A stretch of 64,000 nucleotides of DNA. It comes from Halomonas campaniensis (GTDB lineage Bacteria > Pseudomonadota > Gammaproteobacteria > Pseudomonadales > Halomonadaceae). Numbering within the stretch: position 1 is the first letter of the stretch; each line of letters starts with the position of its first letter. The DNA is taken from contig NZ_JPUA01000005.1 in the NCBI RefSeq assembly GCF_002211105.1, positions 42,065 to 106,064 on the forward strand, in the 5' to 3' direction. The position numbers and the translations under genes were made by a program. The notes under the pieces were generated by a model. That model saw nothing but the letters and a program-made list of their open reading frames with translations. It did not search any database and was not told the DNA's origin. This document shows positions 42,366 through 52,406 of the stretch, piece by piece.

Positions 42366-44944
42366 GAGGATTCCTCCTGGCTAGCTTTCCATAGCCGCAA
42401 GCGGTTGGCGTTACTCACCACGGTGATGGAGGAGAGCGACATGGCCGCTCCGGCAATCATTGGTGAAAGCAGCGTGCCTGTTATTGGGTAGAGCACCCCT
42501 GCGGCAATAGGTATGCACAGCACGTTATAGCCAAAGGCGCCCACCAGGTTCTGTTTGATGTTGCGCAGGGTGGCGCGGCTGATCTCAATGGCGGATGCTA
42601 CCCCGTGCAACGACCCGCGCATTAGCGTGATACCCGCGCTCTCAATGGCCACATCGGTGCCCTGGCCAATGGCAAAGCCCACGTTCGCCCTGGCCAGCGC
42701 CGGGGCATCGTTGATGCCATCGCCCACCATGCCAACGATTTCACCTGCCTGCTGACGGCGCTCAATCTCGGCGTGCTTGTCCTCAGGCAACAGGCCTGCG
42801 CGAAACTCATCAATGCCCACTTCCTGGGCAATGGCCCTGGCGGTGTGCTCGTTATCACCGGTTAACATAACGATGGTTAAGCCGTCTTTTTGCAGGCGCT
42901 TGATCGCGGCCACGGTATCGTGACGCAGCGGGTCGCTGATGCCAAACAGGGCGGCCAATTTACCATCTACCGCCAAGTACACCAGCGTGCGCGCCTGTGC
43001 CTCAAGCGCTTGGGCCTGCGCTTCACCCGCCGTGAGATCAACGCCTGCCTCTTTAAGCAGCCGCGCATTGCCCAGCAGCAGCGCTTTACTGTCGGCGGTT
43101 TTAGCTTTCACTCCGCCGCCAGTCACGCTGTCGAAATCATGAATCTCGGCAGGGTTGACGTTGTGTTCATCCGCGTAGCTCATTAGCGCTGCCGCCAGCG
43201 GGTGCTCTGAGCCCCGCTCCAGCGCGTGCACCAACCCCAGAGCAGTGGATTGCTCCACGCCAAACATCTGCGCATCGGTAACGCTGGGCTTGCCCTGGGT
43301 GAGGGTGCCGGTCTTATCGACCACCAGCGTGGTCAGCTTGCTGGCGGTTTGCAGCGCCTCGCCGCTGCGCACCAGCACCCCATGTTCTGCCGCTTTACCG
43401 ACGCCGATCATGGTCGAGATTGGGGTTGCCAAGCCCAGGGCGCAGGGGCAGGCAATAATCAGCACGGTGGTCGCCGTGACCAGCATATAAATCACTTCCG
43501 GCGCAGGCCCAAAGTTGAACCACACCAGGGCCGTCAATATGGCAATAACCATGACGGAAGGGACAAAAACACTGGAGACCTGGTCGGCCAGCTCGCCAAT
43601 CGGTGGGCGCGAGTTCTGGGCACTCGCTACCTGTTCGGTAATTTGTCCCAAGCGCGTATCGCTGCCCACCCGGGGGGCGCGATAGATCAGCCCGCCACGG
43701 CCATTCACAGTGCCCGCACTGACTTCATCCCCCGCGCCCTTGGCAACGGGTAACGGCTCGCCGGTAAGCATTGATTCATCAATATGGCTCTGGCCCTCAA
43801 TGACGTCGCCATCTACCGGCAAGCGCTCGCCGGGGCGCACCCGTATTTGGTCGCCAGTGCGCACGGCATCAATCTCGATCTCCTGCTCATGGCCGTCGCG
43901 GATTACCCGCGCCGTGCGGCTCTGTAGGTCAAGGAGTCGCTTTAGTGCATCGCTGGTGCGGCCCCGGGCGCGCAGCTCCATGGCATTGCCAAGCAGAATC
44001 AGCCCGATCACCATGGCCGAAGCCTCAAAATAGATGCCCTGGGCGACCTCGGGAAGCCAGGGTGCAAACATTACCACCGCCATGGAGTAAAGCCATGCGG
44101 TGCCGGTGCCCAGCGCCACCAGGGTATCCATATTGGCTTGGTGGTGTTTGAACTGCTTCCAGGCGTTGACGAAAAAGTGTCGCCCCGGGAAGGCCATAAT
44201 GCCTAGCGTAAGCAGGCCAATCCCCAGCCAGTAGAGACGTCCCAGCCCCATCGGATGGGGATGGAAAAAGAGCATGCTGAGCATCAGCGGAATGGCCAGT
44301 GCCAGCGAAAGGGCGCTGCCGCGCAGCCGTTTCTGGTAAGTCTTGGCATCCTGCTCGGCACGAGTACGTTCTGCTTCCCGCATATCCACAATGGGTTCGG
44401 CACCGTAGCCGGCTGACTCAACCGCGGCGATTAACGCTTGGGCCGTTGCACTGCCAAACACCTGGGCGGAGTGGGTGCCAAAATTGACGCTGGCGGTGTC
44501 GACTCCCTCAGTTCTCTCTAGTGCTTTCTGCACACTCTTAACGCAGCTGGCGCAAGTCATACCGCTAATTGCCAGACGCTGCTTTGTGCCTTGCCCTGCT
44601 TGGTAATGGGCTTGAGCGCTTGCGGTTTTTTCAGCTTCAGCGGATGACACTGTTTCTGGCTGCTTATCGGCCGCGTCCGGAGCTGTCTCATCCAGAGCTG
44701 CTTCGGCTGGCGGATAGCCTGCCTCGGTCAAGCGTTGATCAAGCTCGGCGTCGGTTAGCGATGAGACAACCTCAAGGCGTTTTTCGCTAGGCGTGCCGAT
44801 CACGTCGGCACTTGGGTCACCGCTTTGCACTGCCTCGCGCATGCGCTTGACGCAGCCCTGGCAATTCATACCAGGAATGATCCGGGTGGTGACTCCATTG
44901 GCAGGGCTTTCACTTGAGGCGGCTTCGGTAAAGGCGTCGCTCAT
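42362..44944 (-). CDS. copA: copper-type P1B ATPase
   Basis: An 860-residue heavy-metal-transporting P-type ATPase, probably Cu(I) exporting. Two N-terminal metal-binding domains (Cys28/Cys31 in GMNCQGCVK; Cys131/Cys134 in GMTCASCVK) are joined by an acidic linker. Then eight membrane helices with the transport motif CPC in [13 protein letters not shown], phosphorylation DKTGT, TGEP, the HP motif ([10 protein letters not shown]) and [14 protein letters not shown] precedes the ATG, which overlaps the upstream MerR-type gene by four bases. The second gene of a regulator-pump-micropeptide operon. Confidence 0.95.
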   Translation of the reverse strand: MSDAFTEAASSESPANGVTTRIIPGMNCQGCVKRMREAVQSGDPSADVIGTPSEKRLEVVSSLTDAELDQRLTEAGYPPAEAALDETAPDAADKQPETVSSAEAEKTASAQAHYQAGQGTKQRLAISGMTCASCVKSVQKALERTEGVDTASVNFGTHSAQVFGSATAQALIAAVESAGYGAEPIVDMREAERTRAEQDAKTYQKRLRGSALSLALAIPLMLSMLFFHPHPMGLGRLYWLGIGLLTLGIMAFPGRHFFVNAWKQFKHHQANMDTLVALGTGTAWLYSMAVVMFAPWLPEVAQGIYFEASAMVIGLILLGNAMELRARGRTSDALKRLLDLQSRTARVIRDGHEQEIEIDAVRTGDQIRVRPGERLPVDGDVIEGQSHIDESMLTGEPLPVAKGAGDEVSAGTVNGRGGLIYRAPRVGSDTRLGQITEQVASAQNSRPPIGELADQVSSVFVPSVMVIAILTALVWFNFGPAPEVIYMLVTATTVLIIACPCALGLATPISTMIGVGKAAEHGVLVRSGEALQTASKLTTLVVDKTGTLTQGKPSVTDAQMFGVEQSTALGLVHALERGSEHPLAAALMSYADEHNVNPAEIHDFDSVTGGGVKAKTADSKALLLGNARLLKEAGVDLTAGEAQAQALEAQARTLVYLAVDGKLAALFGISDPLRHDTVAAIKRLQKDGLTIVMLTGDNEHTARAIAQEVGIDEFRAGLLPEDKHAEIERRQQAGEIVGMVGDGINDAPALARANVGFAIGQGTDVAIESAGITLMRGSLHGVASAIEISRATLRNIKQNLVGAFGYNVLCIPIAAGVLYPITGTLLSPMIAGAAMSLSSITVVSNANRLRLWKASQEESS

Positions 44945-45369
44945 GGGGTCTCCTTGATAGGCGTGGCGTCAGGAAAGCTCTCAATCAAGCGGCACACGCT
45001 GTGGCCGTCGGGGGATCCGTCGGGCATTTTCTGCCAGCTCTCCATGGCCTGTTCCATGCGCTCGGCCAGTGCTTCCAGTTCGGCAATGCGTGCGCGGATT
45101 TGCGGCAGGCGGATGGCGAGTAAGTCGCGTACCAAAGGGCAGGGGGAGTCGCCTTGGTCGGCGTGAGTTAGGATGTCGCGAATTTCTGCCACGCTAAAAC
45201 CGAGTTTGCGCGCCCGCTGAATAAAACGCAGCCGCTCTAAATCGGTATCTGAAAATAGCTGATAGCCATTATCTGGGTGGCGCTGTGGGGCAAGTAACCG
45301 CTCACGAGCGTAGTGACGCACGGTCTCAGCGGTAACGCCGCCCCGTTTGGCAAGCTCATTAACTTTCAT
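44941..45369 (-). CDS. MerR-family metal-responsive regulator of the copA operon
   Basis: A 142-residue MerR-type activator. N-terminal winged helix ([24 protein letters not shown]), a long dimerisation helix, and a short C-terminal metal loop. Metal-ligand candidates are Cys77, His123 and Cys126. Known CueR proteins have Ser at the position of Cys77 and two Cys in the loop, so metal specificity is not certain. The ATG chosen starts a normal MerR N-terminus; the long upstream frame runs through the promoter. It is likely autoregulatory through the palindrome upstream. Confidence 0.88.
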   Translation of the reverse strand: MKVNELAKRGGVTAETVRHYARERLLAPQRHPDNGYQLFSDTDLERLRFIQRARKLGFSVAEIRDILTHADQGDSPCPLVRDLLAIRLPQIRARIAELEALAERMEQAMESWQKMPDGSPDGHSVCRLIESFPDATPIKETP

Positions 45370-45405
45370 GGCCTGTTCTCCCGACCGGTTAAATAGTGTC
45401 TCTTG

Positions 45406-45437
45406 AGTGTAGAACCTATGGGTTACCCATAGGTCAA
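45406..45437 (-). promoter_or_regulatory. MerR-type promoter/operator of the copA operon
   Basis: On the minus strand TTGACC and TACACT are spaced 20 bp apart, longer than normal, with a perfect palindrome (arms ACCTATGGGT and ACCCATAGGT, one central base, 45414-45434) filling the spacer. This is the classical distorted promoter activated by MerR-family proteins. Confidence 0.85.
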
Positions 45438-45633
45438 GGCCAGCTTTGCTCCATACGCTGAAATGACTAAAACACTGATTTAAAACGGTCGTGCGACTAA
45501 TGTATAAGCCAAAAATAAAATAAAACGAGCGTTTGCCCTTGAACCTTTGGCTCAGTTGCGAGAAAACAGTCATGTAACAATAACTAGGGTGGATTGTCGG
45601 TATCCACTGGATCATCGGGAAGAGAGGCCTACT

Positions 45634-46965
45634 ATGAAAAATAACTTTAATAAGCTCGCCCTGGCCGCTGCCATTACAGCCGCTGCCTTCGCCAGTCAAG
45701 CTCACGCGGGCGGGTATCAAATCAACGAGCAGAGCGTGAGTGGGCAGGGCTATGGTCACGCCGGGCGAAGCTCTAACATTCATGATGCAACCATTGTGTA
45801 CGGCAACCCGGCGGGTATGTCGTTTTTAGACCGTGCGCAAGTCACGGTGGGGGCAACCTACCTAAACGTAAATACAGATATTTCTAATGTCCAAGCGAGC
45901 CGCTTCATTGATTCGGGCGTAGCCACTGGCGGTGCGCCAAATGGCAATCAAATTCCGGTAGGCAGTATTCCTGGAGGGAACGATGGCGATATGGTGCCAG
46001 GAACCCCCATCCCCTTTGCTTTCTATGCGCAGCCAGTGACTGATCAGCTCGCGTTCGGCTTCGGTGTGTATGCACCCTTTGGCTCTAAAACCGACTACGA
46101 AGATGATTTCCAGGGCCGCTATTTTGGCGACTATACCGAAGTCAAAGTGGTCAGTGCGCAACCAACGGTCTCTTATCGCTTTAACGATCAATGGTCTGTT
46201 GGTGCAGGCATCACATACAACCAGGTGGAAGGGGAGCTGCGTCGCCAGCTACCCTCTGAGGCTACGTTTAACCCCGCTAATGACATCGACTCGCGAGTGG
46301 ATGGTGACGATGAAGCATGGGGGTATAACCTTGGCGTTATCTATCGCCCAATGCCTGAAACCACGCTGGGTCTGACTTATCGCTCGAAGGTGGATTACAC
46401 ACTGGAAGGGAATTTTAGTGCTACCGACCCGCTTGGTAATGTCGTTCGCTCGGATAGTGCGAACCTGGATTTAACCACCCCTGAGACGGTTAACTTCTCG
46501 GTGACGCAACAAATGAGTGACCGACTGAAGCTGATGTTTGGGGCGTCCTGGGTGCGTTGGAGCCAATTTGATCAAATTTTGGTTACCGGTAGCCAAGGCG
46601 ATACGATTACCCAAGAGGTTCAGAACTATTCAAACGCTTGGGCGTTTGCCACTGGCGGCGAGTATCAGTTAACGAAGACATTGGCGCTTCGTGCTGGGGT
46701 TACGTTAGACATGACGCCGACCAATGATGAAGATCGCAGCGTACGTATCCCTTCCGATGATCGGCGCATTTTCTCAATCGGGGCTGGATGGAGCCCCACG
46801 CCTGACCTGACTGTCGACGTGGCGTACTCCTATCTGACGGAGCGCGGCACCTTTGTTGAACAGGATCGTAACGACCTGCTTCAAGGTGTAGGCGGTGCCT
46901 CCTACTCAGCCGACTACAAAAACGAAGCCCACGGTTTTGGTGCTCAGTTAACCTACCGCTTTTAA
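45634..46965 (+). CDS. fadL: FadL-type outer membrane transporter
   Basis: A 443-residue outer membrane beta-barrel for long-chain fatty acids or other hydrophobic compounds. Signal peptide to about residue 25 (ASQAHA/GGY), then GYQINEQSVSGQGYGHAG and NPAGMSFLDRAQ of the N-terminal hatch, alternating barrel strands and a terminal aromatic (LTYRF). Start chosen at the ATG after AGAGG; the longer frame is not a signal peptide. Substrate undetermined. Confidence 0.9.
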   Translation: MKNNFNKLALAAAITAAAFASQAHAGGYQINEQSVSGQGYGHAGRSSNIHDATIVYGNPAGMSFLDRAQVTVGATYLNVNTDISNVQASRFIDSGVATGGAPNGNQIPVGSIPGGNDGDMVPGTPIPFAFYAQPVTDQLAFGFGVYAPFGSKTDYEDDFQGRYFGDYTEVKVVSAQPTVSYRFNDQWSVGAGITYNQVEGELRRQLPSEATFNPANDIDSRVDGDDEAWGYNLGVIYRPMPETTLGLTYRSKVDYTLEGNFSATDPLGNVVRSDSANLDLTTPETVNFSVTQQMSDRLKLMFGASWVRWSQFDQILVTGSQGDTITQEVQNYSNAWAFATGGEYQLTKTLALRAGVTLDMTPTNDEDRSVRIPSDDRRIFSIGAGWSPTPDLTVDVAYSYLTERGTFVEQDRNDLLQGVGGASYSADYKNEAHGFGAQLTYRF

Positions 46966-46990
46966 GCTTTAGAGAGCCAAACGCCAATGA

Positions 46991-47014
46991 AACCCGGCCC
47001 GCGCCGGGTTTTTT
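46991..47014 (+). terminator. terminator of fadL
   Basis: AACCCGGC/GCCGGGTT with a four-base loop followed by TTTTTT, 25 bases after fadL. It may also help end the convergent peptide-transporter operon. Confidence 0.88.
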
Positions 47015-47061
47015 ATTGAGCGGCATAACGCTCTCAAGCGTTAAAATGAAAGCTTAAGAAC

Positions 47062-48675
47062 TTAGGCTGCAGGGTTTTCCAGGAAAGCGGCGCGCATCAA
47101 TTCACTGGTGTAGGTTTGGCGTGGGGTGTTAAACAGCGATTGGGTATCGTTTTGCTCAATGATTTCGCCTTGGCGCATGACGATCACCTCGTCTGCCAAC
47201 GCCCGCACCACGGCAAGGTCGTGGCTAATAAACAGGTAGGTCAGTTGGTGACGCTGTTGTAAGTCGCGTAATAGCTCGATGATGGTCATTTGAACCGAGC
47301 GGTCTAGCGCAGATGTTGGCTCGTCAAGCAACAGAAACTCGGGCTTGACGACCAGTGCTCGGGCAATCGCAATTCTTTGCCGCTGCCCGCCTGAAAATTC
47401 ATGCGGGTAGCGATGCCGATGGGCAGGATCCAACGCGACTTCTTCGAGAGACTGGATGACCTGTGTATCGCGTTCAGCTCTGGTCAGCAAGGGTTGATGG
47501 ACGCGCAGCCCTTCGCCAATAATCTCGCCCACCGTCATGCGTGGGGAAAGTGAACCAAAGGGGTCTTGGAAGACAACTTGCATACGTGCCCGTATCGGGC
47601 GCATCCCCGCACGGTCAAGTTGAGCAACGTCGATATCATCGAAACGTATCTTACCGTGACTTTTCACCAGACGAAGTAGTGCACGGCCCAGGGTGGTTTT
47701 GCCAGAACCTGATTCGCCCACAATGCCTAAGGTTTGGCCTTTGCGTAGCGTCAGGTTGATGTTTTTCACCGCTTCAAAATAGCGGTTAGGGCCAAAGAGC
47801 TGCTTTTTAATCGCAAAACGCACGCTGAGGTTGCTGGCTGTGAGCAAAACGGGGGCCGTGTCGGGAACGGGCGCCTTTTGGCCGCTAGGATTGGCAGCGA
47901 TTAGCATCTGCGTATAAGGGTGCTGCGGTGACTGGAACAGGGTGTTGGTTGCCCCCGATTCGACGATTTCACCGTGCTGCATAACGCATACGCGATCGGC
48001 TAAGTGACGAACAACCCCCAGGTCGTGGGTGATAAACAAAATAGCCATGCCGTAGCGGGCCTGGAGATCTTTCAGAAGCGCGAGTATCTGAGCTTGCACG
48101 GTCACATCAAGGGCCGTGGTTGGTTCATCGGCAATCAGCAGTTTAGGCTCGCAAGCCAGCGCCATAGCAATCATCACCCGTTGACGCTGGCCACCGGAAA
48201 GTTCGTGAGGGTAGCTGTCGACTCGGCGTTCAGGCTCAGGAATACCCACTTGCTCAAGCAGTTCTAGCACGCGCAGATGTGAGTCGCGACCACGTAATTT
48301 TGTGTGCTTATGCAATACTTCACGGATCTGCTTACCAACGCGGTGCAGTGGGTTGAGCGAGGTCATTGGCTCTTGAAAGATCATGGATATTTCATTGCCA
48401 CGGATGGCCCGCAGGCGCTGACGGCTAACCGTTAGCAAGTCTTCATCACCTGCGCCGCCATGCCAGCGAATGCTGCCCGTGGAGTGGGCTAGCTCGGGCA
48501 GTAGCCCTATCGTGGCAGTCGAGGTGATCGACTTTCCAGAGCCCGACTCTCCCACTAGCGCCATTGTCTCGCCTTGGTTAAGCGTAAAGCTAACGTTGTT
48601 AACTGCGGTAACGGTGCCGATGGGGAGGTCGAAGTCTACGCGCAGGTGATCAAACTCCAGCAGTGGTTGTGGCAT
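47062..48675 (-). CDS. fused oligopeptide ABC transporter ATPase (YejF/OppDF-type)
   Basis: A 537-residue protein with two complete ABC domains. First: Walker A GESGSGKS, signature LSGGQRQRV, DEPTTALD (about residues 40-190). Second: GESGSGKTT, FSGGQRQRIAIAR, DEPTSALD (about 315-480), each with an oligopeptide-type C-terminal extension. Energises the adjacent permeases. AAGGAGG precedes the ATG. Last gene of the operon. Confidence 0.94.
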   Translation of the reverse strand: MPQPLLEFDHLRVDFDLPIGTVTAVNNVSFTLNQGETMALVGESGSGKSITSTATIGLLPELAHSTGSIRWHGGAGDEDLLTVSRQRLRAIRGNEISMIFQEPMTSLNPLHRVGKQIREVLHKHTKLRGRDSHLRVLELLEQVGIPEPERRVDSYPHELSGGQRQRVMIAMALACEPKLLIADEPTTALDVTVQAQILALLKDLQARYGMAILFITHDLGVVRHLADRVCVMQHGEIVESGATNTLFQSPQHPYTQMLIAANPSGQKAPVPDTAPVLLTASNLSVRFAIKKQLFGPNRYFEAVKNINLTLRKGQTLGIVGESGSGKTTLGRALLRLVKSHGKIRFDDIDVAQLDRAGMRPIRARMQVVFQDPFGSLSPRMTVGEIIGEGLRVHQPLLTRAERDTQVIQSLEEVALDPAHRHRYPHEFSGGQRQRIAIARALVVKPEFLLLDEPTSALDRSVQMTIIELLRDLQQRHQLTYLFISHDLAVVRALADEVIVMRQGEIIEQNDTQSLFNTPRQTYTSELMRAAFLENPAA

Positions 48676-48708
48676 ATAGCCTCCTTGCCTTTATTAACGC
48701 GTCTTTTG

Positions 48709-49593
48709 TTAACGTGTTTTGGGATCAAGGGCGTCGCGCAGACCGTCCCCCAGAAAGTTTAAGCACAGCAGGGTAGTCGCGAGAAATGCTGAGGGAACAA
48801 TCAGCATCCAAGGAGCCGTTTCCATCATGTCTTTTCCTTCACTGATCAGAACCCCCCAACTGGTTAAGGGTTCTTGAACGCCAAGCCCCAGAAAGGACAA
48901 AAAACTTTCCAGCAAAATCACTTTAGGTACGGTGAGAGTGACGTAGATGATCACCGGGCCAAGGGCATTGGGAATCAGGTGGCGTGTGACAATCTTAAAA
49001 CTGCTTACGCCAAGCGCATGGGCGGCCTCTACGAATTCACGGCGCTTTAATGCCAGTACTTGCCCGCGCACGATACGCGACATATCAAGCCATTCGACGG
49101 CACCAATGGCGGCGTAGATGAGCAGGATATTGCGTCCGAAAACCACCATCAGCAAGATGACCATAAACATAAACGGTAGTGAGTACATAATGTCGACAAA
49201 GCGCATCATCAGGTTGTCGATCCGTCCACCGAAATAGCCAGCAATGGCGCCATACAATACACCGATCACCAGGGAAACGAGGGTGGCGACGATGGCAACA
49301 GAGAGCGAGATTTGCCCGCCGTGGAAGACTCGCGTCAAGAGGTCACGCCCATTGGCATCGGTGCCGGCCAAGTGACCACTTTCCATGTTGGGCGGTGCTA
49401 AAAAGGCATTCCAATCCACTTCATCGAGTGCCCAGGGTGTTAGCCAGGGGCCGACGAGGCAAACGAGGGTAATCAGCGCGATGAGTACGAGGCTGGCCAA
49501 AGCCGCTTTGTTTTGGCGTAGCCGTCGCCAAGCTTCGCCGCCCAGGCTATGGCCAGCGATCGGCGGGGACGATACGGTATTAGTCATTGTCAT
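48709..49593 (-). CDS. oligopeptide ABC transporter permease (OppC/DppC-type)
   Basis: A 294-residue membrane protein with six helices and the EAA motif (AAHALGVSSFKIVTRHLIPNAL region). N-terminal OppC-type segment (WRRLRQNKAALASLVL). The start overlaps the end of the OppB gene by 14 bases; a second ATG two codons on is also possible. Confidence 0.92.
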   Translation of the reverse strand: MTMTNTVSSPPIAGHSLGGEAWRRLRQNKAALASLVLIALITLVCLVGPWLTPWALDEVDWNAFLAPPNMESGHLAGTDANGRDLLTRVFHGGQISLSVAIVATLVSLVIGVLYGAIAGYFGGRIDNLMMRFVDIMYSLPFMFMVILLMVVFGRNILLIYAAIGAVEWLDMSRIVRGQVLALKRREFVEAAHALGVSSFKIVTRHLIPNALGPVIIYVTLTVPKVILLESFLSFLGLGVQEPLTSWGVLISEGKDMMETAPWMLIVPSAFLATTLLCLNFLGDGLRDALDPKTR

Positions 49594-50509
49594 AACGAAT
49601 CTGCGGATCCAGTGCCGAGTAGAGTAAATCGACCAAAAGGTTGAGTAGCACGATCAGGGCGCTATAAAACACCACCGTGCCCATTACCAGGGTGTAGTCA
49701 CGATTAAGCGCAGCTTGGACAAAATAGCGGCCAATCCCGGGGATGCCGAAAATTTGTTCAATCACGACTGACCCAGTGATAATGCCGGCAATGGCAGGGC
49801 CCAAGTAGGAAATAACCGGTAGCATTGAAGGGCGCAGGGCGTGGCGCAGAATCACTTCACTCTCGTTGAGTCCTTTGGCCCGCGCGGTGCGGATGAAGTG
49901 GCTGCCTAACACTTCAATCATGCTGGCTCGCGTCATGCGGGCAATATAGGCAATCTGTTGAAGGGAGAGGGCGACAATAGGAAGCACCATATTTCGCCAA
50001 TGCCCATCGTTCCAGCCGCCGACCGGTAGCCAGGCCAAAAAAACACCGAACACCAGCGCCAATAGCGGGGCAACCACAAAGTTGGGAATGGCCACCCCAG
50101 CAAGCGCTGTGCCCATCACCATATAGTCAATCGTGGAGTTGCGTTTAAGTGCCGCAATAACCCCCATGGGAATACCGACCAGAAGCGCGAGGCTGATTGC
50201 CCATAGGCCGAGTTCCAGGCTGACAGGGAAGCCTTGAGCGACAAGCTCGGTAACCGAAAAATCCTTGTATTTGAATGAGGGGCCAAGGTCGCCTTGAAGC
50301 AGGTTTCCCATGTAGGTGATATATTGCTCCCAGACGGGTTTGTCCAGGCCGTACGAAGCCATGAGATTGGCCTCTATCTCAGGCGGTAGTTGTCGTTCAC
50401 CGTCGAAGGGGCCGCCGGGGGCCAAGTGCATTAAAAAGAACGACAGGGTAATCACAATCCATAGCGTCGGGATCGCCTGAAGTAAGCGTCTTAAGGTGTA
50501 GTTGAGCAT
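49580..50509 (-). CDS. oligopeptide ABC transporter permease (OppB/DppB-type)
   Basis: A 309-residue permease starting MLNYTLRRLLQAIPTLWIV, with six helices, a periplasmic loop after the first helix (APGGPFDGERQLPPEIEA) and the EAA loop (TARAKGLNESEVILRHALRP). GAGG lies before the ATG. Partner of OppC and the fused ATPase. Confidence 0.93.
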   Translation of the reverse strand: MLNYTLRRLLQAIPTLWIVITLSFFLMHLAPGGPFDGERQLPPEIEANLMASYGLDKPVWEQYITYMGNLLQGDLGPSFKYKDFSVTELVAQGFPVSLELGLWAISLALLVGIPMGVIAALKRNSTIDYMVMGTALAGVAIPNFVVAPLLALVFGVFLAWLPVGGWNDGHWRNMVLPIVALSLQQIAYIARMTRASMIEVLGSHFIRTARAKGLNESEVILRHALRPSMLPVISYLGPAIAGIITGSVVIEQIFGIPGIGRYFVQAALNRDYTLVMGTVVFYSALIVLLNLLVDLLYSALDPQIRYDND

Positions 50510-50523
50510 TATCGGGCCTCGCT

Positions 50524-50544
50524 CCTCAGGCCAAAGGCCTGAGG
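50524..50544 (-). promoter_or_regulatory. intercistronic hairpin between the oppA-type and oppB-type genes
   Basis: A perfect 9-bp stem CCTCAGGCC/GGCCTGAGG with a three-base loop and no T-run, in the 79-base gap after the binding-protein gene. It is likely an mRNA-stability element favouring the receptor message. Confidence 0.6.
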
Positions 50545-50588
50545 GGGGTAGCGGTAGTCAGTTGTGATAAAAAACGAACTACAGGGAA

Positions 50589-52163
50589 TCAATCGTCGAA
50601 GTGAACCCAGCGTGAGCGATGGATATCTTCAATATTGGTTTCCCAGCCGGAAATGTCGGGGCTAACAAGATTGCGCGAGACGTAGTAGTAGATCGGTAGC
50701 GTAGCGCTGTTTTCCAGGGCGAGGGTCTCTGCTTCGGCCATGATGTCGGCTCGCTTATCCAGATCCTGAGTATTCGCGGCTTCGCTCATCAGAGCATCAA
50801 ACTCCGGCGAGCTGTAGGCACCGTAATTATTAGATACGTTACTCTCCAACAGGCTCAGAAAGTTTTGGGCGTCGTTGTAGTCACCGATCCAGCCGGCTCT
50901 GGCAACATCGAAGTCGCCTTGACGAATATCCGCGTAGTGAACGGCTACCTCCGAATTATACAGCTCTACCTCAACGCCCAGGGGTTTCCACATGGCTGCA
51001 ATGGCGATGGCGACTTTGCGATGATCCTCGCTGGTGTTATAGCGCAGCATGAGTTCCAGCGGATTATCAGGGCCATAGCCTGCTTCCTGGAGCAACTCTC
51101 GGGCGCGCTCCAAGCGCTCATCCTGGGATAGTTCGGCGAAGCTGGCGGTGGGCGCTTCATAGTGACTGACATTGGGCGGAACGAAACTGTACGCAGGCAC
51201 TTCGCCAGTGCCAAGTATTTGATCGGTAATGACTTCGCGTCGAACGGCCAAACTAAGCGCTTCACGGACACGCGGGTCAGTGGTCGCATGGCCATCACGA
51301 GCATTGAAAACGTAGTAATAAATGCCGAGGTAGGGGGCTACCTGAACGGCTTCAGGCAGGTTATCCATCAGCCAGTCATACTGCTGGGTGGGAAACTCCC
51401 GAGCGATATCAATCTCTCCTGCCCGGAAACGGTTGAGCGCTGTGTTGCGCTCTTCAATAGGGAAGTAAACGATTTCGTCCAGTGCTACCTGATCAGCATC
51501 GTGAAAATTGGGGTTGCGGGTGGCTGTGATACGCGTTTGCGACTGCCAATCTTTTAGCTGAAAAGCACCATTGGAGACCATATTGCCGGGTCTGGACCAC
51601 TCATTGCCATGTGCTTCCACCGTGTGACGTGGCAGCGGATAGGCGGTGTAGTGGGAGAGCTGATCTAAAAAATAAGGTGTTGAACGCTCTAGGGTGATTT
51701 GCAGTGTCGACGCGTCGATGGCTTGCACGCCGAGGGTGCTTGTATCGGCCTCACCTGCATAGACAGCTTCAGCATTTTTAATTGGATATAGCAGATAGGC
51801 GTAATTTGCAGCGGTGGCTGGTGATAAAATGCGCTGAAAGGCGAACACAAAATCATCAGCAGTGACAGGTTCACCGTCCGACCATTTTGCATCGTCTCTC
51901 AGTGTGAAAGTGTATACCGTACCGTCATCGGAGATTTCCCAGGATTCTGCAACGCCGGGAATACGCGACCCATCGGCTGCTTCAGTGACAAGGCCTTCAA
52001 AAAGGTCGCCCACCACATCGTTTTCCCAGACGCCGCTAATTTTGTGCGGATCTAGAGAGGCGGGCTCACCCAGAATGGCTAAACGCAGTGTATCTGCGTG
52101 GAGCGGTGTGGCGCAGCTTAGGGCCAACGCCATTGAGCCCATGAGAGTGCGAGTTTTTAGCAT
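50589..52163 (-). CDS. oligopeptide-binding protein (OppA-type)
   Basis: A 524-residue periplasmic extracytoplasmic solute receptor (family 5). Signal peptide to about residue 23 (TPLHA/DTL), then LGEPASLDPHKISGVWENDV, VAESWEISDDGTVYTFTLRDDAKWSDGEPVTA (split motif, residues ~70-100) and the peptide-binding lobes. GGAGGGA precedes the ATG. First gene of the oppA-B-C-DF operon. Confidence 0.94.
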   Translation of the reverse strand: MLKTRTLMGSMALALSCATPLHADTLRLAILGEPASLDPHKISGVWENDVVGDLFEGLVTEAADGSRIPGVAESWEISDDGTVYTFTLRDDAKWSDGEPVTADDFVFAFQRILSPATAANYAYLLYPIKNAEAVYAGEADTSTLGVQAIDASTLQITLERSTPYFLDQLSHYTAYPLPRHTVEAHGNEWSRPGNMVSNGAFQLKDWQSQTRITATRNPNFHDADQVALDEIVYFPIEERNTALNRFRAGEIDIAREFPTQQYDWLMDNLPEAVQVAPYLGIYYYVFNARDGHATTDPRVREALSLAVRREVITDQILGTGEVPAYSFVPPNVSHYEAPTASFAELSQDERLERARELLQEAGYGPDNPLELMLRYNTSEDHRKVAIAIAAMWKPLGVEVELYNSEVAVHYADIRQGDFDVARAGWIGDYNDAQNFLSLLESNVSNNYGAYSSPEFDALMSEAANTQDLDKRADIMAEAETLALENSATLPIYYYVSRNLVSPDISGWETNIEDIHRSRWVHFDD

Positions 52164-52406
52164 TCTGATCCCTCCAATATTATTTTAATACGATTGTTTG
52201 ACTGTTTGAGTACTAGTTAAGTACTAGCATCGGGGAAAAGTAGGCGTCTATAAGAAATTAAACATGTGGCTATGCGCAATTTCGATACTACGGGCGTTAT
52301 GTGCGACAAGCCTGCATGGTTGTTGGCAGCCAATTTCGCTACACTATGCGCTTTTCTGATCGATACACCTCTGTACGATCCGAGTTGACCAAGCTAGGGC
52401 GATCCC

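Noticed and set aside
52209..52227. Direct repeat AGTACTAG-TTA-AGTACTAG upstream of the oppA-type gene
   Set aside because: Short and self-complementary; too weak to call an operator without comparison.
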